A stretch of DNA of 55,766 nucleotides from a virus. The stretch is taken from positions 1 to 55,766 of IMG/VR virus record IMGVR_UViG_3300046171_000083; one strand, given 5' to 3'. Positions 43,190 through 52,714 of the stretch are shown here, piece after piece (the first letter of the stretch is position 1; the number at the start of each line of letters is the position of its first letter). A model generated the notes under the pieces. It ran no database searches and was not told the origin of the DNA. It worked only from the letters and a program-made list of their open reading frames with translations. The position numbers and the translations under genes are program-made.

Positions 43190-43471
43190 ATGGCAGGTCC
43201 AGTACAAGCATTTAATCATACACAAGGAAGTGCTGCGGCTGTTGTTGGTCCTGCACGTTCACGCATTCGTCAAGTTGTAATATTTGCAGACGCGGCAGGA
43301 GCGTTTACAATTAAAGATGGAAGCGGTTCAGGTGCTACGTTACTTACACAAACATTTCCAACAGGTTATCATCAAATAAACATTCCAGATGATGGAATAC
43401 TTGCCACAAGTGGTGCGTATGTTAGTGCCTTTACAGGAAGTAGTAATCAACTGACGCTATTTCTGTCTTAA
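43190..43471 (+). CDS. Small beta-rich structural protein
   Basis: 93 aa, starting after a GGAGG; beta-rich (RQVVIFADAAGAFTIKDGSG, HQINIPDDGILATSGAYV), a likely single jelly-roll-like decoration domain. Adjacent to the upstream head protein. Confidence 0.6.
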   Translation: MAGPVQAFNHTQGSAAAVVGPARSRIRQVVIFADAAGAFTIKDGSGSGATLLTQTFPTGYHQINIPDDGILATSGAYVSAFTGSSNQLTLFLS

Positions 43472-43480
43472 AGGTGCAAC

Positions 43481-43765
43481 ATGGCTCGTAAAAGAGACAA
43501 AATGCCTGCAAGAAACAAAAAGAATTTCCGCTCCACTAAATCTGGGGCGGGAATGACTAAGGCAGGTGTCGCTTCTTATAGGCGAAAAAACCCAGGATCA
43601 AAGTTAAAAACAGCGGTAACTGGCAAAGTAAAGCCTGGAAGTAAAGCTGCAAAAAGGCGTAAGTCATTTTGCGCTCGTTCCGCAGGTCAAATGAAGAAAT
43701 TTCCAAAAGCAGCTAAAGATCCTAATTCACGTTTAAGACAAGCGAGAAAAAGGTGGAAGTGTTGA
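43481..43765 (+). CDS. Basic virion-region protein (KR-rich)
   Basis: A 94-aa protein of more than 30 percent Lys/Arg, with Cys near the end (SFCARSAGQMKKFPKAAKDP) and a terminal KRWKC. Comparable Lys-rich small proteins come in sets of three or four in marine phage structural regions. DNA condensation in the head is possible but unproven. Confidence 0.6.
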   Translation: MARKRDKMPARNKKNFRSTKSGAGMTKAGVASYRRKNPGSKLKTAVTGKVKPGSKAAKRRKSFCARSAGQMKKFPKAAKDPNSRLRQARKRWKC

Positions 43766-43989
43766 GCAAACAAGTCACGATAGCTCTTGCAACAGCCTTT
43801 ATCATAGGTGTTGGTGGTGTTGGCTATAGTTGGGCCGATTGGGTTACAAAAACCCTTATTGCAGTAGACAAAAGAACAGAGGTTATGGCCTCTCAAATTA
43901 GCTTTATTAAAGAACATATGGAGAGAAATTATGGCAATGTCGAGGGCGCAAATGAGCGAACAAGTATCCAAGCCACCTTTAAAGAATAA
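43762..43989 (+). CDS. Membrane-anchored small protein
   Basis: Start set at TTG 43762, overlapping the upstream stop; 75 aa with a TM helix (TIALATAFIIGVGGVGYSWA) and a helical tail (EVMASQISFIKEHMERN). Resembles a spanin- or tail-lysin-type anchor by topology. The end overlaps the next gene by 59 bp in another frame. Confidence 0.5.
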   Translation: MSKQVTIALATAFIIGVGGVGYSWADWVTKTLIAVDKRTEVMASQISFIKEHMERNYGNVEGANERTSIQATFKE

Positions 43990-44191
43990 AACGCCAAAAG
44001 GCTTAACTTATTATAGAAAAGGTGGAAAAGCTTCTTCTAAATCAAAAGGTAGTAAGATTTGTCCAGAGGGTAAGGCATGGGCAAAACGTACTTTTGATAC
44101 CTATCCTTCAGCGTATGCAAACATGGCGGCATCTAAATACTGCAAAGACCCCAACTACGCTAAAGGTGCTAAAGGAAAGAAGAAAAAGTAA
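43931..44191 (+). CDS. Basic virion-region protein with ICPEGKAWAKRTF motif
   Basis: 86 aa; ICPEGKAWAKRTFDTYPSAY and ASKYCKDPNYAKGAKGKKKK are shared with a small family of phage proteins, to my recollection. Two Cys could bind metal. Stops in a TAATG overlap with the next gene. Confidence 0.65.
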   Translation: MAMSRAQMSEQVSKPPLKNKTPKGLTYYRKGGKASSKSKGSKICPEGKAWAKRTFDTYPSAYANMAASKYCKDPNYAKGAKGKKKK

Positions 44192-44574
44192 TGGGTGCTC
44201 TTAAAAAATGGAGAGATCAGCAATGGGTGAGGATAGGAACCGATGGTAGTATCAAAGGTCCGTGTGGCACTTCAAAAGATAAAAAGAACCCTGATAGGTG
44301 TCTTCCAAAGAATAAAGCAAATAGTCTTTCAAAGGAAGAAAGAGCATCCACTGCCCGAAAAAAGAAAAGTGCAGGTAAAAAAGGCAAAACAGTCGTTAAA
44401 AACACCAAAGCCGCAGAAGTCAAATTTGCAAAAAAAGGCGGCGAAATCAAACAAACAAAAGCCAAAAGGCCGTTCAAAGGGAAGGCCAAAAAAGGCACAG
44501 CCGTAGCAAGAGGATGCGGTGCAATTATGAAGAATCGACGTAAGCGCACAAAAGGTGCGGTTAAACAATCCTGA
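44191..44574 (+). CDS. Lys-rich virion-region protein
   Basis: 127 aa; N-terminus MGALKKWRDQQWVRIGTDGS followed by IKGPCGTSKDKKNPDRCLPK, a small-protein signature with two Cys, then about 70 residues of Lys/Ala/Gly repeats and a C-terminal GTAVARGCGAIMKNRRKRTK. Belongs to the same basic protein set. Confidence 0.6.
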   Translation: MGALKKWRDQQWVRIGTDGSIKGPCGTSKDKKNPDRCLPKNKANSLSKEERASTARKKKSAGKKGKTVVKNTKAAEVKFAKKGGEIKQTKAKRPFKGKAKKGTAVARGCGAIMKNRRKRTKGAVKQS

Positions 44575-44587
44575 AAGGAGAATTATT

Positions 44588-44809
44588 ATGGCGATGAAAA
44601 AGAAAGGCTACCGTAGCGGTGGTAAAGTAAAAAGAATGAACAAGGGTGGTGCCGCAGGCGGCAAGAAGCCCAAGAGAATGATGAAGGGTGGAGCCGCAGG
44701 TGGCAAGAAGCCCCGAATGATGAAAAAGGGTGGCGCAACTGGCGGTAAAAAATCACTTGCTGCTGCAAAAGCAGTGCTCCCTACAGGATATAAGATAGTT
44801 AAAAAATAA
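44588..44809 (+). CDS. Lys/Gly repeat protein
   Basis: 73 aa from ATG 44588, seven bases after AAAGGAG. Three tandem repeats of about 14 residues (KGGAAGGKKPKRMM type) are followed by a short conserved end. The repeats are also visible as DNA repeats. A nucleic-acid-binding virion protein is possible. Confidence 0.6.
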   Translation: MAMKKKGYRSGGKVKRMNKGGAAGGKKPKRMMKGGAAGGKKPRMMKKGGATGGKKSLAAAKAVLPTGYKIVKK

Positions 44810-44811
44810 AT

Positions 44812-45487
44812 ATGCCATATTTACATAGCAATAGTACCCTATTTTAAAGGCATGGGTTCGTCGTGAATATACTCATAACCATGAGGATTATCACGGCGAA
44901 TTTCTACATGCTATGGTTGTTGGCGTTACATCAATGCCAAACAGGTGTCTTAGCTTTCAGGTTATCTTCACTGGTAGTGAAGCTGAAGGTGAAGAGAGGA
45001 TACAGTACACGGTGGAGCAATGTGGGCTAGAATGCCCATAACCGCGTTAGTTGCCGACATTCCCTTAGATGAATGGCCTGAACCAATGGAAACCTATGAT
45101 GCACAGCCTTGGGATTGTGCTTCGTATAATCATGCAGTTTATGTAATAGATCGTGCTACCCCATGCCCTTGGTTGGCAAAGGTAGATGGTCAAATGCATC
45201 CTGCAAAGTATCTTTTTACAGTTGATTACGCAGAGAGCGAGATAGCAGACGATCCTGCACAACACAAACAAAGTCACGTTTTACAACTACTGGACGCGGG
45301 AGAGTGGACAGGTAATATCGTAGCTTTACCAAATAACAGAGTAAGAGTAACGCATCCTGCATGGTTTGCTGCGGGAGAGGGTGCGCCTGACTTTAAACCT
45401 TCACAACATATACACTATTCAAAAAGTGATTTAGACTATACATTAGACGTAAATCGCATTTTTGATAATCTTTATAATGAGGAATAA
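44812..45487 (+). CDS. Tail/connector-region protein, disrupted by three apparent indels
   Basis: The ORF that survives (45020-45487) starts MWARMPITALVADIPLDEWP, but the upstream frames supply the missing N-terminus: MPYLHSN near 44812, then KAWVRREYTHNHEDYHGEFL, HAMVVGVTSMPNRCLSFQVI and FTG to about 44985. Assuming net extra bases near 44833 and 44847 and one missing base near 45013, the product is about 224 aa. MPYLHSN...FKAW and GGAMWARMPI are family markers I recognise from marine phage structural proteins. Either a sequence-error hotspot or a decayed gene. Confidence 0.55.
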
Positions 45488-45489
45488 AA

Positions 45490-46159
45490 ATGGCTGTATC
45501 AGGATCAACCGACTTTGAATTAGATGTAGCTGAATACATAGAAGAAGCTTTTGAGCGTTGTGGTTTAGAAGCTCGTACAGGTTATGACCTAAAAACAGCT
45601 AAAAGATCTCTTAATCTTAATGCTTGCTGATTGGGCAAATCGTGGTCTTAATCAGTGGACTATAAAACAAAGAACTCAAACTGTTACTTCTTCAGACGGA
45701 GAGTATGATTTAGGGACAGATGTTATAGATGTTTTGTCAGTTGTTGTTCGTAGAAGCGGGACGGATTACACAATGGATAGAATTAGTCGTGATGAATATC
45801 TTGCAATTCCCACAAAAACAACTACTGGAAGGCCAACTCAATTTTTTTTAGATAGGCAGATAACTCCAAATTTAAAAATATGGCCTCTTCCAGATAATAG
45901 TACAGATGTTTTGGTCTATGATTCTTTAACCAGAATTAATGATGCCGATAACCAAGTTAATACAATGGATGTACCGTTTAGATTTTATCCATGTTTAGCC
46001 GCAGGACTAGCTTATTATATGTCTTTAAAACGTGCTCCAGACAGAATCCAACTATTAAAATCAGTATATGAAGAAGAAATGAGAAGAGCGATTGATGAGG
46101 ACAGGGACCGCGCTTCTTTTCAAATTACACCTAGTTTGAGGAACTATAGAATTGTCTAA
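45490..46159 (+). CDS. Head-tail connector (P22 gp4-like) protein, interrupted by a +1 shift near 45620
   Basis: The first 46 residues (MAVSGSTDFELDVAEYIEEA..., TGYDLKTAKRSLNLNAC) are in one frame, then MLADWANRGLNQWTIKQRTQ follows in another. Removing one A at 45617-45618 gives TAKRSLNL-MLADWANRG, 222 aa. The phrase YDLKTA-RSLN-L--DWANRG-N-W is typical of podovirus connector or gp4-like adaptor proteins that extend the portal. The C-terminal two thirds are alpha/beta. Confidence 0.7.
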
Positions 46160-46625
46160 ATTTGCAACAGGGAAGCATGCTTTTGGCATATCAGACCGAT
46201 CTGGCTTCAGGTATCGGTTAAAAAATATGCGCAAAGAGTGGAATGGCTTACTTGTTGGCAGAGATGAATGGGAAGAAAAACACCCTCAATTACAACCACT
46301 TAGGGCTATTCCTGACCCTCAAGCAATAAAAGACCCAAGACCAGAACAGAATTTAGAAGAACAAAGAGACATACAATATGGCTATGATCCTGTTGGCTTT
46401 AGGGACATACTTGGAATTACACCTGCAAATAATCTTGTTGCGCAGGGTGGAGTTGGAACTGTTATAATAACAACGACTACATCTGTCTCAGGAGTAACGG
46501 TTAGTCCAACAGGTGTACAAGGAACAATTTCTATTAATAGTGTGACCGTAATTGATGACGCAGGAACTTTTGATAGCACTAGTGAAACATTAGATTCAAC
46601 TGCACAAACATACGATGAGGGGTAA
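46152..46625 (+). CDS. Tail/connector structural protein
   Basis: 157 aa from TTG 46152, overlapping the connector gene. MSKFATGKHAFGISDRSGFR and KEWNGLLVGRDEWEEKHPQL are family signatures in marine phage tail regions; the C-terminal half is Thr/Val-rich beta sequence. Confidence 0.65.
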   Translation: MSKFATGKHAFGISDRSGFRYRLKNMRKEWNGLLVGRDEWEEKHPQLQPLRAIPDPQAIKDPRPEQNLEEQRDIQYGYDPVGFRDILGITPANNLVAQGGVGTVIITTTTSVSGVTVSPTGVQGTISINSVTVIDDAGTFDSTSETLDSTAQTYDEG

Positions 46626-46628
46626 AAG

Positions 46629-47282
46629 ATGGCAAAACAAATAGTAGGCATTGGTTCTTCTGCAAACGATGGAAACGGTGATACCCTTCGTGTAGGTGCA
46701 GATAAAATCAACGATAACTTTAATGAGATTTATGCTGCGTTAGGTAATAGTTCTAATGTTCTTACTGATATTATAGATGCCAATGGTGTTATAGATGTAA
46801 GCTCTGGTGCAAACAAAATTGTATTTTACTATGCCAATCTAAGTGATCTTCCAAGTGCCTCAACATATCATGGCGCAGTAGCCCATGTTCATGCAACTGG
46901 AGGATTGTATTTCGCGCATGGCGGGGCATGGATTCGTCTAAATGATGAGACAACTGGCCCTGTAACTAAATACACCGCAGGAACAAGCGGTTCATCTGCA
47001 TATACCTTTACTGGCCCTGGAGCTACTGCGGGTAACAATCCAAACTTTACTTTCTATAAAGGGCACACCTATTTAATTGACAATACGGCTAACGTAGGAA
47101 GTCATCCTTTACAGATTAGAACATCTAACGGTGGCTCTGCTTTTACTACGGGTGTTACAGACAACTATAACTCAACAACAGGACTGACACAATTTATTGT
47201 GCCACATGAACCCAGTGATACATCCTTAGTCTATCAATGTACTAGCCATAGTGCTATGGTAGGAAATATAACAATAGTGTGA
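46629..47282 (+). CDS. Tail protein with a cupredoxin-like C-terminal domain
   Basis: 217 aa. The N-terminus (SSANDGNGDTLRVGADKIND, NFNEIYAAL) is a common marine phage tail attachment motif. The C-terminal part (about residues 118-217) reads YTFTGPGATAGNNPNFTFYK, GHTYLIDNTANVGSHPLQIR and LVYQCTSHSAMVGNITIV: a cupredoxin-like beta sandwich with the possible copper ligands His (SHPL), Cys, His and Met (CTSHSAM). Metal binding is inferred. It could aid host receptor contact. Confidence 0.75.
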   Translation: MAKQIVGIGSSANDGNGDTLRVGADKINDNFNEIYAALGNSSNVLTDIIDANGVIDVSSGANKIVFYYANLSDLPSASTYHGAVAHVHATGGLYFAHGGAWIRLNDETTGPVTKYTAGTSGSSAYTFTGPGATAGNNPNFTFYKGHTYLIDNTANVGSHPLQIRTSNGGSAFTTGVTDNYNSTTGLTQFIVPHEPSDTSLVYQCTSHSAMVGNITIV

Positions 47283-47286
47283 CACC

Positions 47287-47937
47287 ATGAGCTTTACATA
47301 CGCACAACTTAAAACGGCTATACAAGATTATACAGAAAACAACGAAACATCGTTTGTGACCAATATTCCTTTGTTCATAAGACAATCTGAAGAAAGAATA
47401 TTAAAAAACGTTCAATTAAGTATATTTAGAAAAAATGTTGCGGCGACAACTACGGCATCAAATAAATATTTAGCTTGCCCTTCTGATTTTTTAGCACCTT
47501 TTTCTTTAAGTTTATCAGGTTCAAATGGCAATAAATTTTTTATAGATTTTAAAGATCCTAGTTTTTTGCAAACTTATACGCCGAACCCTACTACAACAGG
47601 TGCTCCACGATATTATGCTCAATTTGATGTAAACAATTTTTTGTTAGGGCCGACACCAGATGCAGCCTATAATGCCGAGCTTCATTATTTTCATAGACCT
47701 GCAAGTTTAACTGTAGGAGCAGATAGCGGCACTACATGGTTAAGTATAAATGCAGAGATAGCATTATTATATGGTGCATTAACAGAAGCTTACGTTTATA
47801 TGAAGGGTGAGCAAGATATGATGGCGGTTTACGATAAAAGGTTCCAAGAATCTTTAGCAGGCGTTAAAATGTTGGGAGAAGCTAAAGATACAACAGACGA
47901 ATATAGAACAGGTAAAGTGATAAGGGCGAAACAATAA
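47287..47937 (+). CDS. Head-tail adaptor/tail structural protein
   Basis: 216 aa starting MSFTYAQLKTAIQDYTENNE, with IRQSEERILKNVQL, a signature of connector or tail-tube-like proteins in pelagic podovirus-like phages. The rest has KDPSFLQTYTPNPTTTGAPR, LHYFHRPASL and a helical end. It overlaps the next gene (TAATG). Confidence 0.7.
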   Translation: MSFTYAQLKTAIQDYTENNETSFVTNIPLFIRQSEERILKNVQLSIFRKNVAATTTASNKYLACPSDFLAPFSLSLSGSNGNKFFIDFKDPSFLQTYTPNPTTTGAPRYYAQFDVNNFLLGPTPDAAYNAELHYFHRPASLTVGADSGTTWLSINAEIALLYGALTEAYVYMKGEQDMMAVYDKRFQESLAGVKMLGEAKDTTDEYRTGKVIRAKQ

Positions 47938-48233
47938 TGTTTACGGCAAGTATGGATATTCCAAGAGATAAAGTTCTCGTGAGTGTGAATACAACGAATA
48001 ACAGGGGATTTACTCCTGAAGAATTAGCAGAGCAATGTGTTAAAAAAATAATTTCTATTTCTGAAAACACTCATCCAGGGGTTAGAGATCAAGCTCATGC
48101 TTTTGCTAAAGACATTGAAAAGCTTATTGCTCATTATATGCAACAGGCTGTTCAAAGTGACCGCACAAGTGTATATAATGCACTTACGGATGCAGGTCAT
48201 CCCCAACTGGCTGAACTTATAAGGAGACTTTAA
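47937..48233 (+). CDS. Small conserved structural-region protein
   Basis: 98 aa, helical, with PEELAEQCVKKIISISENTH and IEKLIAHYMQQAVQSDRTSV. This type accompanies the adaptor gene in related phages by recollection. No catalytic feature. Confidence 0.6.
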   Translation: MFTASMDIPRDKVLVSVNTTNNRGFTPEELAEQCVKKIISISENTHPGVRDQAHAFAKDIEKLIAHYMQQAVQSDRTSVYNALTDAGHPQLAELIRRL

Positions 48234-48234
48234 C

Positions 48235-48684
48235 ATGGCCTTTTCAGGAAACGCAATGTGCACATCTTTTAAACAAGAAGTGCTTCAAGCGAAACATGAT
48301 TTTACCGCATCTAGTGGTGATACTTTTAAACTAGCTTTGTACACAAACAGTGCTGCTTTTACTGCGACAACCACAGCTTATACAACTTCAAATGAAGTGA
48401 GTGCGTCTGGTTCTTATTCCGCAGGCGGCGGAACTCTTACAACTGTAACGCCAACTACTTCAGGAACTACAGCATTTTGTGATTTTGCAGACCTTACCTT
48501 TACCTCTGCAACGATTACAGCTAGAGGCGCTTTGATTTATAACACTACTACGGGGTCAGGTTCTGGCACAACAAATACAGTAGCTGTTCTAGATTTTGGT
48601 GCAGATAAAACATCCACCGCAGGTGATTTCCAAATTAGTTTTCCAACAGCAGATGCGAGTAATGCTATAATTCGCATAGCTTAA
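48235..48684 (+). CDS. Virion structural protein, Thr/Ser-rich beta protein
   Basis: 149 aa (MAFSGNAMCTSFKQEVLQAK), followed by FKLALYTNSAAFTATTTAYT and a beta-rich end NAIIRIA. MCTSFKQE-L-A-HDF is a marker of a common marine phage tail protein. The gene precedes the long fibre. Confidence 0.7.
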   Translation: MAFSGNAMCTSFKQEVLQAKHDFTASSGDTFKLALYTNSAAFTATTTAYTTSNEVSASGSYSAGGGTLTTVTPTTSGTTAFCDFADLTFTSATITARGALIYNTTTGSGSGTTNTVAVLDFGADKTSTAGDFQISFPTADASNAIIRIA

Positions 48685-48702
48685 ACTTTAGGAGTTGATG
48701 CG

Positions 48703-51700
48703 ATGGCTTTAGTTGTTAAAAACAGAGTTAAGGAAACAACCTCAACTACAGGAACTGGAACCTTGACATTGGCGGGAGCCGTAACAGGGTTTCAGGCTTT
48801 TTCTTCTGCGCTATCAAATAATGATACGACTTACTATTCTTTGATTGAATCTAGCACAGGTTCTTTTGAGGTTGGAATAGGTACGTTTACGGCCTCTGGA
48901 ACTACTCTTGCAAGAACTACTATTTTAGCTAGTTCTAACTCCAATAATGCTATAAATCTTACTGCGAGTAATGCAGAAGTTTTTATTACACAACCTGCTG
49001 AAAAAGCAGTTTTCTTTGATGCCTCTGGTGATGTTACTTTAATTAGAAATCCTCAGTCTGCTTTACAAGCTGCCACTAAGCAGTATGTAGACACAATTGC
49101 TGCGGCGGGTCTTCATTATCACGCCCCTGTAAGAGTTCAGACTACAGGTAATTTAAATGCAACATATAGCAATGGATCTTCTGGAGTAGGAGCAACTCTT
49201 ACTAACGCAGGGACTCAAGCAGCCATCTCAATTGACGGTGTAACGTTATCCAGTGCAGATAGAGTTTTAGTGAGTGAGCAAACAAATGCTGCTCATAACG
49301 GCATTTACACAGTTACAACCGTGGGCACAGCGAGTAGTAATTTTGTTCTTACAAGAGCAACTGATGCAGATAGTTACGGACCTTCTGATCCTGATGCTTT
49401 TGGACAGGGTGACGCTTTTTTTATAAAAGAAGGTAATACAAACGCAGGTCATTTGGACGTAATGAATACGTCTGGAGCTATTACTTTTGGAACTACAAAT
49501 ATTGTATTTGCCGAAGTTGCGGAAACCACCGTGTATTCTGCGGGGAACGGTTTAACGTTAAGCGGCACAACGTTTGCAGCGGGTGCAGGAACAGGGGTTA
49601 CTGTTAATACAAATGACATAGCCATAGGCCAAGATGTAGCCACAACAGCAAGTCCAACTTTTAATACAGTTACAGCAAGTCTAACAGGTAATGTCACAGG
49701 TAATGTCACAGGGGATGTTACAGGTAATGCCGATACTGCTACAGCTTGGGAAACCGCCAGAACTATAAGTCTTACAGGAGATGTTACAGGTTCAGCTACA
49801 GGCGTAGATGGTTCAGGTAATGTAAGTATTACGACAACCTATAATAATGATGTAGTTCTTGGTACAGATACATCTGGAAATTATATTGCGACAGGTGCTG
49901 TTAGTGGTAATGGTTTGTCTGGTTCAGCGGGTGCCGAAGGTGCTACTTTTACCGTTACGTCAAACGCTACCAACTCAAACACGGCAAGCACAATAGTTTT
50001 TCGTGATGGATCAGGTGATTTTAGCGCAGGTACTATTACAGCTAATTTAAGTGGGGTTGCTACCAATGCTACTAATGCCAACAGCGCATTAACAGCAGCT
50101 ACAGTCACAACGGCTGCACAACCTAACATCACAAGCCTTGGTACACTAACGACTCTTACTGTAGATGACATCACAATAAACGGCTCAACCATATCTGATG
50201 GTGGTGACTTTACCTTAGACGTTGGTGGAGTCATATCATTAGATGCTAATGGTGGAAATATTAGATTTAAAAATAATGGCACACAATTTGGAACTATATA
50301 TCAATCTAGCAGTCATCTTGTTTTTCAGTCAGATACTTCTGATGGTGACATTATACTTCAAGGCAAGGATGGTAGTTCATATGTAAATGCCCTCACCCTT
50401 GATATGTCAGATGCAGGTACTGCTACTTTTAACCATGACATAAAATTAGGTGACACTAGTAAAGCCTTATTTGGAGCAGGGTCTGATGTAGAAATTTTCA
50501 GTGATGGTACAAATGGAGTTGTAAGACAGGCTAATAATAGTGGTAATTTGTACATTCAAGCAGATGGCTATGTTTCTCTTGGTGAGGTTGGAAACATCAA
50601 CCCTATGCTAAGAGCGCATAAAGATGGTGCTGTTGATTTATATTATGATTACTCTTCTCATAACACTGCCAAACTTTCTACAACAGCCACAGGTGTAAGC
50701 ATCAACGGTGACAATTACATTTCTATGCAAGAAAACCATTTCATCAATCGTAGATTTGAGATGGATGCAGCGGATAATGCAAGTCCTGTTTATATTTTGC
50801 TCTGTCTTAATGCAGGAAGCAATGACGTTAACGGTACAATTACAATGGACCGAACAAGCGCCCTCAAACACGCTTGTAGTTGGAATATGATTGTAAGTTC
50901 AGGCAGTTCAACTGCACCTATTGGAAGTCTTATGGGGCATGGTGTTGCACATGCAGGTCAACCGTCAGCAAGGTTAGTTACACTTACTTATAGTTCTGTA
51001 AGTTACGTTGCATTAGAGATTACAAACCCTGACGCTTACCACGAAACAACTGGCGCATATTTTAATGGTCGTATTGTAAACTCTGGGTCAAACACCCTCA
51101 CGCCTAAAATTGCTTCTGCCGTGACTAGTGTTTCAGCTTTAGCTCAAGGTAATAGCAAAGCTGTAATTGGAAATACATTAAGCGTTGGTGACATCACAAT
51201 AAGTGGATCAACTATCTCTGATGCTGGCGATCTGACTTTTGATGTTGGTGGTGATATTATTCTTGATGCCGACGGTAGTTATATTTATTTTAAAGATGGT
51301 GGCACTCAGTTTGGTAAGATTGCAAATGGTGGAAGCAATGTTGAACTTCACTCAAATGCACATTTGTCTTTGCGCCCTAATAATGGAACGTCAGCTACAT
51401 CCAACACAGTATGGAATCAAGGCAATGTTGTACCTTGGGCAAATGATTATTTTACTCTTGGGAATTCGTCATATGGGTGGCAAAATCTTTGGCTTAGTAG
51501 TGGAATATACCATCAAGGGGATGATGACACTTACTTACAGTTCGATGCTGCTAACAGCTTCCGCATTGTCACGGGGAATAGTCAAAGAGTAAAAGTAGAC
51601 AGTAGTGGCGTTCAATTAGGTGACAATGGCAACGGCTACTTCCAACCTGTTTCTGGTGACTATGGCTCTATTCAAATTGATGGTGGGGCGCATACTGGAT

Positions 51701-52221
51701 ACGAAGGTTACAGCATTGGTGGTCGTATTGTGTTTATGCATGACAACTCAACCACAAGTTATCTTTTTAATGATGTTGAAAACGAAGCTTTCATTAAAAT
51801 GACTAATAATGGAGCAGTAGATCTTTATTATAATGGTGCGATTACTTTCTCAACAGTAAGTGGAGGAGCCGCAGCCGCAGGTACACTAACCGCTACAGGC
51901 GACATCACTGCCTACTATTCAGATGAACGATTAAAGGACTTTGAAGGCAAGATTGACGGTGCTTTAGATAAGGTTAGCAAACTCAACGGTTATTATTTCC
52001 GCGAAAACGACAAGGCTAAAGAATTAGGGTACGATAACGATGCCCTACAAGTTGGTGTATCTGCTCAAGAAGTTGAAGCGGTAATGCCAGAGGTAGTAAA
52101 ACCTGCGCCAGTTGATCCTGAATATAAAACAATACAGTATGAAAAACTTGTTCCGTTGCTCATTGAAGCAATTAAAGAATTAAAAGAAGAAGTACGCCAA
52201 CTCAAGGAGGATAAGGCATGA
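48703..52221 (+). CDS. Long tail fibre with C-terminal S74 intramolecular chaperone
   Basis: The 1,172-aa protein is the largest in the genome. Residues 1-130 contain an attachment domain (KQYVDTIAAAGLHYHAPVRV). The middle has repeated beta elements (GNVTGNVTGDVTGNADTATA, and two GDxxxSGSTISDxGDxTxDVGG modules). Residues about 1070-1172 form an S74 peptidase chaperone: YSDERLKDFEGKIDGALDKV with the Ser-Asp dyad, YYFRENDK, GVSAQEVEAVMPEVV and a terminal coiled coil. S74 domains trimerise fibres and then cleave themselves off. It should determine host binding. Confidence 0.9.
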   Translation: MALVVKNRVKETTSTTGTGTLTLAGAVTGFQAFSSALSNNDTTYYSLIESSTGSFEVGIGTFTASGTTLARTTILASSNSNNAINLTASNAEVFITQPAEKAVFFDASGDVTLIRNPQSALQAATKQYVDTIAAAGLHYHAPVRVQTTGNLNATYSNGSSGVGATLTNAGTQAAISIDGVTLSSADRVLVSEQTNAAHNGIYTVTTVGTASSNFVLTRATDADSYGPSDPDAFGQGDAFFIKEGNTNAGHLDVMNTSGAITFGTTNIVFAEVAETTVYSAGNGLTLSGTTFAAGAGTGVTVNTNDIAIGQDVATTASPTFNTVTASLTGNVTGNVTGDVTGNADTATAWETARTISLTGDVTGSATGVDGSGNVSITTTYNNDVVLGTDTSGNYIATGAVSGNGLSGSAGAEGATFTVTSNATNSNTASTIVFRDGSGDFSAGTITANLSGVATNATNANSALTAATVTTAAQPNITSLGTLTTLTVDDITINGSTISDGGDFTLDVGGVISLDANGGNIRFKNNGTQFGTIYQSSSHLVFQSDTSDGDIILQGKDGSSYVNALTLDMSDAGTATFNHDIKLGDTSKALFGAGSDVEIFSDGTNGVVRQANNSGNLYIQADGYVSLGEVGNINPMLRAHKDGAVDLYYDYSSHNTAKLSTTATGVSINGDNYISMQENHFINRRFEMDAADNASPVYILLCLNAGSNDVNGTITMDRTSALKHACSWNMIVSSGSSTAPIGSLMGHGVAHAGQPSARLVTLTYSSVSYVALEITNPDAYHETTGAYFNGRIVNSGSNTLTPKIASAVTSVSALAQGNSKAVIGNTLSVGDITISGSTISDAGDLTFDVGGDIILDADGSYIYFKDGGTQFGKIANGGSNVELHSNAHLSLRPNNGTSATSNTVWNQGNVVPWANDYFTLGNSSYGWQNLWLSSGIYHQGDDDTYLQFDAANSFRIVTGNSQRVKVDSSGVQLGDNGNGYFQPVSGDYGSIQIDGGAHTGYEGYSIGGRIVFMHDNSTTSYLFNDVENEAFIKMTNNGAVDLYYNGAITFSTVSGGAAAAGTLTATGDITAYYSDERLKDFEGKIDGALDKVSKLNGYYFRENDKAKELGYDNDALQVGVSAQEVEAVMPEVVKPAPVDPEYKTIQYEKLVPLLIEAIKELKEEVRQLKEDKA

Positions 52222-52706
52222 CGCTGCAATCCTCTGGTGCAATTTCTTTTAGTCAGCTTCAAACAGAACTTTTAGGGTCTAATCCGATTACTTTAAGTGA
52301 ATATTATGATGCTGTAGATGATTTGCCTGCTAGTGGTGCAATTTCAATGTCTGATTTCTACGGAAAACAACGTAAGGGTAAGCTTCATGCTATTGGTCTT
52401 TGGAAAAGCAGTTTACAAACCAGTAAATCAACAGGCGTAAGTTCTCTTTCATATGTAGGCACTGCTGATTATAGATGGAATTACAGCACTGCTCTAAGTA
52501 CAGGATCTAACCCTTGCTTGCATCAAGGCACAGATAATAGGCAGTCTGGTTACGGTTACGGAACTTCTGCGTTGTACTTCTACAAGTATGGCTATGAACA
52601 AAATACTAGCTCTACCAGATGCAAGCACAGGTACAATGCTTACAGATCGGGAAGAGATTGGTCAATTAATCACATGTCCATGATTTCATGGGCGCATTAT
52701 GATTAG
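52218..52706 (+). CDS. Tail-associated protein downstream of the fibre
   Basis: 162 aa; starts in a 4-bp ATGA overlap with the fibre. The N-terminus LQSSGAISFSQLQTELLGSN and SGAISMSDFYGKQRKG repeats are a typical marine phage fibre-partner module. The remainder is Tyr/Ser-rich, likely exposed. Confidence 0.65.
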   Translation: MTLQSSGAISFSQLQTELLGSNPITLSEYYDAVDDLPASGAISMSDFYGKQRKGKLHAIGLWKSSLQTSKSTGVSSLSYVGTADYRWNYSTALSTGSNPCLHQGTDNRQSGYGYGTSALYFYKYGYEQNTSSTRCKHRYNAYRSGRDWSINHMSMISWAHYD

Positions 52707-52714
52707 GTTGTAAT

